From assembly GCF_004770615.1 (NCBI RefSeq), contig NZ_RQER01000004.1, positions 372,001 through 436,000 on the forward strand: a DNA stretch of 64,000 bases. The letters run 5' to 3'. The notes beneath the pieces are model-generated. The model did not search any database and had not been told where the DNA came from. It saw only the letters and a program-made list of their open reading frames with translations. A program made the position numbers and the translations under genes. Of the stretch, positions 10,601 to 17,900 are shown one piece after another; position 1 is the stretch's first letter, and every line of letters begins with the position of its first letter. The DNA comes from Leptospira langatensis. GTDB taxonomy: Bacteria; Spirochaetota; Leptospiria; Leptospirales; Leptospiraceae.

Positions 10601-13600
10601 GGAACAGTCCGCTTATTCACAACCTGGCCCTTACTTACGAACCGCTTTCGAAGAAACTCTCAAGAAATTCTTCCCGCCCGATTTCGGAAGAACGGAAGTA
10701 TTCAAGCATTTGAAAGAAGAGAGAGGATTGAATCCTTCCGGAGTCTTTGCTCTCAGCCTATATCTTCCATTAGCAGTAAGAGAAGGCGATTCAGTACGCA
10801 AAGGTCCACTTAGTCCGATCGCTTTGAATTCCAGGATCGCAAGCGCCAAAGAAGCTGCGAAATGGTTGGATAGAGCCGTGGATCTTTACGCTCAATCGAA
10901 AGGCATCCGCATCGGCAAACTTTCTGCCTCTGCGGGAGGTTCAGGCTCCGGCGCCAAAGTAGATGCAGCTGCCTTAGAAGAACTAGAAAGAAAATATTTT
11001 GGCGCAGAAGGGATCTTTGGAAAAACCATCAAAGACTTCCGAGTCAGACTTTTGGGAGAAGATCCTTTTTCCGAGTTCCTGATCAAGGATCTAAACGCCT
11101 TGAGCGAAGCGAGACAGAAGGCGTCTTCCGAGACGGTACCTTCTTCTTTATTCGAAGAGAAAAAGATCGTTGTATTTAGCAACTCGGAACAATGGGCCAA
11201 GAAGAAGCTGCTGCAATCCTTAGCCCGATTCAGGAATGGAGAAGTAGATTCCTTTGGCGAAGACGAAAAGATCTACTTCGCAAACCAGGAGACTGCTCCG
11301 CTTTCTAAAGTATTAGAATATTGGAATAAATTCTGGGAGAAGGACAAGAATGGCAAGTCCCGCAAGGAATATCTGCAAACAGTCGCTTCTTCTTGGAAGA
11401 AGGACTCGGATCCAGTTTTCAAATCCAAGATCTCCGTCCTTAGACCTAAACTGGAGATCTCCGGGGACGGGTCCTGGAACTTTAAGGAATTAGAATATTC
11501 TACCGATCTAAAGGATTTCCTAAAAGATAAGATCTCTATCGCGACAAGCCAAGACCGTGGAAATAGTTTTCAGGAAAATAAGTCGGAGACTAATTCGATC
11601 CTGAGATCTCTTTCTGCTTCCAGCATAGAAGGGATCTCTTTCTCAGGAATGAAGGCGTTGGTGACCGGAGGAGGCCCGAACTCGATCGCACTAGAAACCG
11701 TGTATGCTCTTCTTTCAGGAGGAGCGAATGTGATCCTCACCACTACTTCTTATTCTTCCGCGAAAGTGAAATTCTATAAGAAGGTTTTCCAAACCTACGG
11801 AGCGAAAGGCTCCTCTCTTACCTTAGTTCCATTCTCCCAAGGATCCTTAGAGGATACTCGACTTCTGGCGGAATGGCTGACCAAGAAAGATTGGGAACCG
11901 GACCTTCTCATTCCATTCGGTGCAGTAGGCGAGGAGAATTCCACTTCTCAACTGGATGATTCTTCTCTGCAATCCCTACGCGTTATGCTCCTTGGAGTAG
12001 AGAAGCTTATAGGGACCTTAGGCAGAATGAAAAACAGAGCAGGAGATATCTCTCCTCTTCATGTGATCCTTCCTCTATCTCCGAATCATGGCATCTTCGG
12101 CAAAGACGGCATGTATGCGGAGACCAAACTGGGTCTCGAGAGTCTGTTCCGAAAGAAATTCTCGGAAGCCGAGGACTGGGGTCGTAACACTCGTATTCAC
12201 GGTTGTGTGATCGGCTGGGTTCGCGGCACAGGCCTTATGGAAGCCAACGATATAGTCGCAGAAGCTTTGGAAGAAAGAACGGGAGTGCTTACCTTCTCCA
12301 GAAGAGAGATGGGTTTGTTACTCGCAAGTCTCATCCATTATACTGCGAATCATTCCAAAGAAGAGATCTCTAAAGCGAATTTTACCGGAGGATTGGACTC
12401 TCAACCTGAGCTCGGAAGAATTCTCTCGGAGATCCGTGCAAATATCCTTTCCGAGGCAAGAAGCAAGAAGGAAACGAATGCATTGCAAGAAAGGCTTCTT
12501 CCTTCTTCGAAGAAAGCGGAGACAAAGGAATTCTTGCCGAAAGAGGTCTATAAATATCCTTCCGTTCCTGGAAAAAGTAAGTTAGACGAAATTGGAGACC
12601 TAGGTCATCTCAATCTTTCCGAACTGATCTGTGTGGTCGGGTTTGCGGAAGTGGGTCCCGCAGGAAGTTCCTTAAGCAGATGGGAATTGGAAAAGAGCGG
12701 AGTACTTTCCTTAGAAGGTGCCTTGGAACTCGCATGGATCATGGGGTTCATCAAATACCAGGCTTCCGACAAGGGAAGATCTTGGACGGACGCAGAAACA
12801 GGTGAGCCGGTCCAAGAATGGGAGATCAAATCCAAGTACGAAGAAAGAATACTTGCGAACACAGGGATCCGGATCATCGATCCGGAAACAGTCGGATTCG
12901 ATCCTTCTGCGTTATTCGCCTTTACGGATGTCGTCCTAGAAGAGGATTTCTTCATCCCTGTTTCCAGCAAGGAAGAAGCGGAAGAATTTAAGAAGGCAGA
13001 GCCGGATACTACCGAAACCTACCACGATCCTGAAAAGGATAAATGGTTCGTTCGTAGAAAGAAAGGCAGCCAGATCAAGGTTCGCAAGGCAATCAACTTC
13101 TCCAGAAAAGTAGCAGGACAACTTCCAAAAGGTTGGGACCCGGCAAAATACGGGATCCCAAAAGATCTCTCCAAGCAAGTGGATATGATCACGATCTATA
13201 ATCTCTATTGCACTTGCGAAGCATTCCTTCGTTCCGGCATGGAGCCGATGGAATTGTATCGCTTCCTTCATCCTGGACTCGTCGGCTCTACTGTCGGATC
13301 CGGTTTAGGAGGAATGGGCAAGATGAAGCGTATGTTCCAGGACTTCCTCTTAGGTAAGGAAAGACAGCATGACGCGTTGCAAGAATCGTTAATCAACGTG
13401 ACCGCGGCTTGGGCACTAACCTCTTATGTGGGTGGATACGGTCCGGTGCAAACTCCGGTCGCTGCTTGTGCAACAGCAGGAGTCTCTTTGGAAATGGCAG
13501 TCAGCCTGATCAAAGAAGGAAAGGCCAACTTCATGTTAGCCGGTGCCTTTGACGATTTCTCAGAAGAAGGCTTGGTCGGCTTCGGAGATATGCAAGCCAC

Positions 13601-14501
13601 AGCGAGTAGTGTGGAGATGGAAGAGCAAGGCATCGATCCGAAAGGGATCTGTCGTCCAAACGATATACGGAGAGGTGGATTCGTAGAAGCTCACGGTGGC
13701 GGGGTCATTCTCTTAGCAAGAGGCGATTTGGCCTTGCAAGCAGGATTACCTGTATACGGAATTCTAGCTTATGCCGGATCCAAAACGGACGGGATCCAAG
13801 CATCCATTCCTGCTCCAGGTCTGGGACTTCTCTCCTTAGGTGCGGAATCTTCCGAAGTAAAATCCCCGCTGAGAAACGCGTTATCCGTATTTGGACTTAC
13901 CGCAGATGATATTGGGGTCGCTTATAAGCACGATACTTCCACCAAAGCGAATGATAAGAACGAAAACAAACTCTTATTCAATTTACTGAATAAACTAGGA
14001 AGAACTCCAGGCAATCTACTTCCGATCGTTTCGCAAAAATCACTCACAGGACACTCCAAGGGAGGAGCCGCCGCTTGGCAGACAATCGGAGTACTGCAGA
14101 CCATGGAGACAGGGATTGTGACAGGCAACCGAAACTTAGAAGAAGTAGATCCGGATATGAACCAATACTCCTTCTTGACGTTTACTGATGAAAGTATTTC
14201 ATTCGGGAAACATAATATTAAGGCGGGAATTCTGACCACTCTCGGTTTCGGTCACGTGGGAGCGCTCTGTCTATTCGTTCATTCGGATTACTTCCTGGCT
14301 GCACTGAGCGAAGAGCAAAGAGAAAAATATCTCTCTATCCGAAGAGAAAGAGAGATCCAAGGAAGAAATAGATATCATGAAATTCGAATGGGCATAGGCA
14401 AGCCTCTCTATGAGCGCAAAACCAAATCCTATTTCGAAGAAGAAGAGACCAGTCTTCTCCTAGATGCGAACTATAGGTCCAAGTCGGGAGATCAGAAATG
14501 A
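4620..14501 (+). CDS. fas: Type I fatty acid synthase, fungal/mycobacterial architecture (AT-ER-DH-MPT-ACP-KR-KS)
   Basis: A 3293-residue multienzyme expected to build acyl chains from acetyl- and malonyl-CoA in the cytosol. Domains in order: acyltransferase (Ser145 in GHSQG, the fungal FAS signature); FMN enoyl reductase (from about 430; PIFGGGMTPSTVEPG, GGAAGGHHSW at 583-592); DUF1729-type linker (about 745-1110); hotdog dehydratase (Asp1379 and His1384 in SGDTNPIHTD); malonyl/palmitoyl transferase (YVFTGQGSQSQGMGM from 1484, Ser1588 in GHSLG); flexible Ala/Pro linker; ACP with probable phosphopantetheine Ser1959 in LFGGNSSKRN; Gly/Ser linker near 2100; ketoreductase (VTGGGPNSI at 2348, Tyr2499-Lys2503); ketosynthase (Cys2950 in AACAT, His3104 in KHDTSTKANDKNE, His3145 in KSLTGHSKGG). 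All catalytic residues seem intact. The phosphopantetheinyl transferase that is fused in fungi is the next, overlapping gene. A GGAAGG site 8 bases upstream supports ATG 4620. Domain order rules out a PUFA or polyketide synthase; the product chain length is unknown. Confidence 0.93.
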   Translation: MKANYSSEPVSQEQASPIFKHLSEQEVKTYIVFGGQGTDPMPELRSFYEEGPSNSEYWEIVFASIEEVLKTLPKEKMMDCFPNGFNLKEWLLASETTPDASVLKNCCYSIPLIFITQASSLFRILKEGSEWDSFYSSANGIFGHSQGIYSGLLLSSSPNKTLFLKNLSLILKNLLYLGIRSQEEFPFLELDLTYKKFLKPDEVASPMAALRLEDDRIVLEELEKFNSGKSAEDMINLGLKNGPKARVFCGSPESLLEFRSILSGLSLPGLDTWTFLKVSSPFHSPLLRRVPVLTEADFKKIGFQPQGEDLRIPLFDTRDGRDLRSERDLALSFARMTFAETLDWDVCLREMREEGSKVLLISFGPGTDAEKLCIPSIKGKSFLVRNLSKSDSWRHFKKETSLNFPKPWKEFAPELVTLPDGREFLKNGYTVWSGKPPIFGGGMTPSTVEPGIVIAASKEGYLVEWAGGGQVTEELFRKRMDVFRKELPQGVGIVINLLYLDAYLWNLQVPLVKKLKSEGAPIEGVTISAGIPDTDEAIKILKDFEAHGIWLNSFKPGTQKQIRQVISIANLIPDSKILMQIEGGAAGGHHSWEDLEELVRACYSEIRDCKNLILAVGGGIGEPGEASSWLSGTWAGTNPMPVDAVFLGTRLMAAKECATSEKIKETLVQLSGASHWKNTQDGKNVGGVISGRSGLGADIYYAENTWTKLSSRAEELTKGKESEEARKAVLSKKEELVALIDSTAKPYFGDLERMSYTEILSRYLELTCPGERLVSPEGNWPDHPFIDKSFRTRFKELVHRFEGRISISSNGDSIVNKVDLISDPKEFLREWSLAYPEGSNVFILPEDKIFFLDVCKRPGKPVNFIPVIDEDLVKWIRSDSLWYSHCVGIDPNSCAWIPGPKAISGIRKANEPVASILKEFLEKNFEGKNPKKITWSELFEGPGNGIRFSKEQLGSNSISIQENSDLELNAWVLQLSELGQGFLSGLLRSPRIGNSISDLRSFFEPRIGREFSWETSNSGELILLQILEEKNKKVELKLLEKDSAELTVFFLNPKNQTWVPFKRHFHSGKRPGSLFEEDIEFRERSIQELYLKVWELERQIVPGPNGRSAEVLESEIILEKEDILNFRKAVGELRRSDLKSEPNPPISMSTAFAWKVLLSPLFNLENRNLFKLLHLSQSFQWEKEMISVKPGDRLISQAKLVRVRKLGAGQEILIQGQIFRSGVKVCSFQTGFLIREALNQFKEFDSISLERIILLKSEPEILALLSLPWIKKEDPSSLQVGTRLRFVSSHRLVQPSGSGMEKTVVTGKIEILHANTSYPWGSFELEEDLAIGAPTALDRFFSVYSDADPEIQLSKQYRVFSQTFFAPSDMSEYSAASGDTNPIHTDIDFAKYAGWKDRIVHGLWTSSRVIKQIVIDICNGDPSRLLSFEENFQAPVYLGEELLVEAIHTSQKNGNQILSINLTNRNGEVKLNGKAIVSTLRTGYVFTGQGSQSQGMGMKLRDEFAEARKIWQRAESTTQDELGFSLLKIVQDNPTSLKVGNKIWNHPKGVLHLTQFTQVALVTKSMADWEILKERGFLIEDAPFAGHSLGEFSALSARGFLGFENVIRIVYGRGLTMQGLVPRDAEGRSPYGMSVVLGNRHVGLDEETILRVVSEVKEETGLPLEVVNLNIRDKQYSVTGDLKALSQMENRFKELVRGKKTTIRLEGIDVPFHSRVLVNGVSDFRKTLVQNIPDSISRFEELDGKYIPNLVAKPFSIRKDFIQHTFEICGSPILGDILSGKSGSLSEQDLRRTLLIELLAYQFAMPVQWIKTQDVFFQDLNVKRLIDIGARGDLAGMSRQTLRDLPDQSSYEILHIEENRNIVLSELEDCEPGAFLKIEEVPHVEEAVGAPTIQTTIAAPNKAVIVEETREAGVSGGDEDSVILTKKEALLTLLSLKAGMRADEISDEENIDSLFGGNSSKRNQVMADLGAEFKTPSLDGAHEKSLKDLAKLLEEQSAYSQPGPYLRTAFEETLKKFFPPDFGRTEVFKHLKEERGLNPSGVFALSLYLPLAVREGDSVRKGPLSPIALNSRIASAKEAAKWLDRAVDLYAQSKGIRIGKLSASAGGSGSGAKVDAAALEELERKYFGAEGIFGKTIKDFRVRLLGEDPFSEFLIKDLNALSEARQKASSETVPSSLFEEKKIVVFSNSEQWAKKKLLQSLARFRNGEVDSFGEDEKIYFANQETAPLSKVLEYWNKFWEKDKNGKSRKEYLQTVASSWKKDSDPVFKSKISVLRPKLEISGDGSWNFKELEYSTDLKDFLKDKISIATSQDRGNSFQENKSETNSILRSLSASSIEGISFSGMKALVTGGGPNSIALETVYALLSGGANVILTTTSYSSAKVKFYKKVFQTYGAKGSSLTLVPFSQGSLEDTRLLAEWLTKKDWEPDLLIPFGAVGEENSTSQLDDSSLQSLRVMLLGVEKLIGTLGRMKNRAGDISPLHVILPLSPNHGIFGKDGMYAETKLGLESLFRKKFSEAEDWGRNTRIHGCVIGWVRGTGLMEANDIVAEALEERTGVLTFSRREMGLLLASLIHYTANHSKEEISKANFTGGLDSQPELGRILSEIRANILSEARSKKETNALQERLLPSSKKAETKEFLPKEVYKYPSVPGKSKLDEIGDLGHLNLSELICVVGFAEVGPAGSSLSRWELEKSGVLSLEGALELAWIMGFIKYQASDKGRSWTDAETGEPVQEWEIKSKYEERILANTGIRIIDPETVGFDPSALFAFTDVVLEEDFFIPVSSKEEAEEFKKAEPDTTETYHDPEKDKWFVRRKKGSQIKVRKAINFSRKVAGQLPKGWDPAKYGIPKDLSKQVDMITIYNLYCTCEAFLRSGMEPMELYRFLHPGLVGSTVGSGLGGMGKMKRMFQDFLLGKERQHDALQESLINVTAAWALTSYVGGYGPVQTPVAACATAGVSLEMAVSLIKEGKANFMLAGAFDDFSEEGLVGFGDMQATASSVEMEEQGIDPKGICRPNDIRRGGFVEAHGGGVILLARGDLALQAGLPVYGILAYAGSKTDGIQASIPAPGLGLLSLGAESSEVKSPLRNALSVFGLTADDIGVAYKHDTSTKANDKNENKLLFNLLNKLGRTPGNLLPIVSQKSLTGHSKGGAAAWQTIGVLQTMETGIVTGNRNLEEVDPDMNQYSFLTFTDESISFGKHNIKAGILTTLGFGHVGALCLFVHSDYFLAALSEEQREKYLSIRREREIQGRNRYHEIRMGIGKPLYERKTKSYFEEEETSLLLDANYRSKSGDQK

Positions 14502-14947
14502 AGACACAAATAGAAAGTCTCTTCGCTTCTTTCGGATCTTCTTCCAAACCGACCGCTTCGATCGGGGTGGACCTAACGTTCATTCCCGAATTCGAAGAAA
14601 GTTTGCAGGACAAGGGCACATTCTTCTTTGCAAAGACTTTTAGCGAATGGGAAAGAAGCCGCGCTTCTTCCAAGCCTGCCAATCAAAGAGCTGCTTTCTT
14701 CGCAGGAAGGTATGCGGCCAAGGAGGCGGTGATCAAGGCTTTGGATGGATATCGACTCTTCCAAACGCCCGAGATCCGAGTGAATTATTCCGAGATTGAA
14801 ATACGGAACGACGACTTTGGAAGACCTTATCTACGGTTTTACGGAACCTTCCTGGAATATATGGAAGACCTAAAACCGGATTCGATCCGAGTCAGCATCA
14901 GCCACACGGGGGATTACGCTTTTTCAGAAGTCCTCCTTGTACTTTAG
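14498..14947 (+). CDS. acpS: Holo-[acyl-carrier-protein] synthase (AcpS-type phosphopantetheinyl transferase)
   Basis: Transfers 4'-phosphopantetheine from CoA to a carrier-protein serine. At 149 residues it has the AcpS signatures: SIGVDLTFIPEF with Asp25 (Mg2+ ligand), FAGRYAAKEAVIKAL with Lys75-Glu76, and VSISHTGDYAF near the C terminus. Its ATG overlaps the FAS stop as ATGA, so it is translationally coupled to the synthase and its substrate is most likely the ACP domain of that protein. Mycobacteria have the same fas-acpS gene order, and fungi carry this enzyme fused to the C terminus of FAS. Whether another AcpS serves a type II system elsewhere in the genome cannot be seen here. Confidence 0.92.
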   Translation: MKTQIESLFASFGSSSKPTASIGVDLTFIPEFEESLQDKGTFFFAKTFSEWERSRASSKPANQRAAFFAGRYAAKEAVIKALDGYRLFQTPEIRVNYSEIEIRNDDFGRPYLRFYGTFLEYMEDLKPDSIRVSISHTGDYAFSEVLLVL

Positions 14948-14957
14948 GAGAAAGCGA

Positions 14958-17900
14958 ATGATACCAGCAAGCAAACCAGAAATCATAGAAGGAATATTAA
15001 GTCTTCCTGAAATAGAATCCGTAATCCGAGATTTAAAAGCCCTAAATCCGAACCGTGTGGGTCTCAAAGAAGAATTACCGGAAAGAAAAGGAAAACTAAA
15101 AAAGGTCTTAGTCGCCAATAGAGGAGAAATCGCAAAAAGATTCTTCTTAGCATTGAGAGAAGAAGGGATCCGTTCCGTTGCGGTAGTCACCGATCCGGAC
15201 AGAGAACAGTCTTGGTACGAATCCGCAGACGAGATCATTTACATCGGCGAATCGGATCGATATTCCACCTCCAAGACGATCGTGGCCGCCACTCTACTTT
15301 CAGATGCAAACGCAGTCTATCCCGGTTATGGATTCCTTTCTGAAGACTACAGGTTCGTAGAAGCATTAGAAGAAGCGTCCTCTATATATAATAAAAATAT
15401 TATATTTATGGGCCCCAAGGCCGCGGTAATGCGCAAAGTCGGGAACAAGTTGGATGCAAGAAAACTCGCATTGGAGAACGGCATTCCTCTTCTCCAAGGG
15501 AGCGGACCGATCACAGGCGGAGAAGAGATCGCGGTCCAAGAGGCGGAGAGGATCGGCTATCCTATCATGATCAAATTAGATAGCGGCGGCGGCGGAAAGG
15601 GAATGGTCGTCGTTCGCAGCTCCAAAGAACTATTGCCTGCCATAGAAAGCGCGGTCCGTATCGGAGTTCAGTCTTACGGAAACGGAACCTACTTCTTCGA
15701 GAAATACGTAGAGCGTCCTGCTCACTTCGAAGTGCAGATCTTCAATTCCACTGCAGTCGGGATCCGAAAATGCGCCGTGCAGAGAAGGAATCAAAAAGTC
15801 GTAGAAGAAAGCGGAGAAACTTTCTTGGACGATCGTACCTTATTGCAATTACTCTCTTCTGCAGAAAAGATCGCACATATCTCCGGATATTCCGACGGAT
15901 GCGCTGCTGGAACAGTCGAGTTCTTACTAGATAATGAGACTGGAAATTTCGGATTCTTGGAAATGAATACAAGACTCCAAGTAGAATATCCTGTCACAGA
16001 CCAATCTCTTGGGATCGATCTTGCCAAATGGCAGATCCTTCATTTCGACGGAAGAGAGCAAGAGATCCCATACGACTCAGTGATCCGAAGAAGATTCGCA
16101 GATCGAAACCATTCCATCCAATGCAGGATCTATGCGGAGGATCCATTCCAAAACTATTCCCCTTCTCCAGGAAAGATCAAGGACATAGAACTTCCTACAT
16201 TCAATGGAGTTCGATGCGATTTCGGATTCAGAAAAGGAGACCGAGTATTAGGAGATTATGATCCTATGATCGGTAAACTGATCACCACCGGAACCACGAG
16301 AGAAGAAGCACTTCTCCGAATGGAAAGGGCTCTAGCGGATCTATACATCCGCGGGATTACTACGAATATAGAACAGTTGATGAAACTCGTGCGGAACGAA
16401 TTGTTCCGGTCCGGCGGCTATGATAACAGAATTCTAATAGACTATCCGGAACTCACTCGTCCCGATCATGAATCGGAAGAAGAAGGAGCCATCTTCTGCT
16501 CTTTAGCGGATTGCATCCTGAATTCTGAAAACGACGTCAAGAAATCGTTTCGAGATCGTGATCTCCCCAAGTTATTGCATTCCCAAGATTCGGAATATAC
16601 TAGCTATCAATACGATCTTAAGACCGAATCCAAGAACTATAAAGTTCGTTTGTTCAAGACTTCGATATCGACATACCAAGTGCTCTTGAACGGAAAAGAC
16701 CAAGGTAGGATCAGTTTCTCCTTAAGCGGAGAAGCTGGAGAAGAATTCCTGATCGAATATGCAGGCAGAAGCGTTCCGACAAGGATCGATCGCAGACCTT
16801 CTTTTCATTTGGTACGCTTTCCTGATAAACAAGGAAAATTAAGATATCTAAGATTCTCCGTTCATTCCGGAAATAAAAAATCAAATCAATCTTCCGAAAG
16901 GATCCTCCGCTCCCCTTTCCAAGGAACCTTTGTAAAGATATGCAACGACCCTTCTACGCAAGAAGTCTGGAAAGAAGGAGCCTTGGTGGAAGAAGGAACT
17001 CCTATCCTAGTCATATCCGCCATGAAGATGGAGACCATCTTAACGGCTCCTTCTTCCGGAAAACTGACCTATCTGATCGATCACGGAGAGATAAGCAAAC
17101 TCATACGAGGAGTCACAGCTTCCGGCATGGTCTTAGGCAAAGGCTTCAGCGAAGGAGAGATCCTTGCCAAGATCGAAACGGAACAAGCAAAGGGAAAAGA
17201 AGAAGATTTAGAAATTTATAATGCGCAAGAAGGCAGCCTTTGGGAAGCGCTTCCTTATCTTTCTTCCGAATCTCCCGTCAAAGCAGCGACCATGCCGAAT
17301 CTAGTCCAAAACGGGGGAGATCTCAGATCTCTATTCCGTTCCTGGATATTCGGCACTTTTAGAGAACAGGATGTGATCGAAAAGTTGGAGATCATCCTTT
17401 CTCAATTAGAATTTCTGAAAGCAGACGGATCCGAAAAGAAACTCTGGGGAAACTTCTTCATAGATATATTAAAATTCCATGTTTTAGTCAGAAGGATATT
17501 TTCTTCCGATCCCGGAACGAAATTCTCCCATTACGGCGAGGTCCATAGGCTCCTATCGGAATGGGATACCGAAGGATATAATCCGCCTAAGAGCACGAAG
17601 AAGCTTCTCTCCAACACATTCCATTACTACGGAGTAAAACCTTGGAGCCCTCTTAGAAGGACCAAGGAACAGAAGGAAGCGTTCTTATTCTTAGTAAGAG
17701 CATATGCAAATCTCAGAGAAGGAAAAGAGACCTTTGCAAAACTTTTGGAGGCAATTTCGACTTACGCACCTCCTACTCCATCTATAGACCTTGCTCTGAA
17801 TGGGATCCTTTATCTGGAGGAAAGAGAGAAGGAATCGTCTCTCGAAAAAACAGTACGAAGGATCCTGACTGCCAGAGGAAATCGACCCCAGAAGTTCAAG

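Noticed and set aside
4620..14501. Interpretation as a polyunsaturated fatty acid or polyketide synthase
   Set aside because: PUFA and polyketide synthases begin with the ketosynthase; here it is C-terminal, and GHSQG, GGHHS, DUF1729 and TSTKANDKNE are FAS I signatures.
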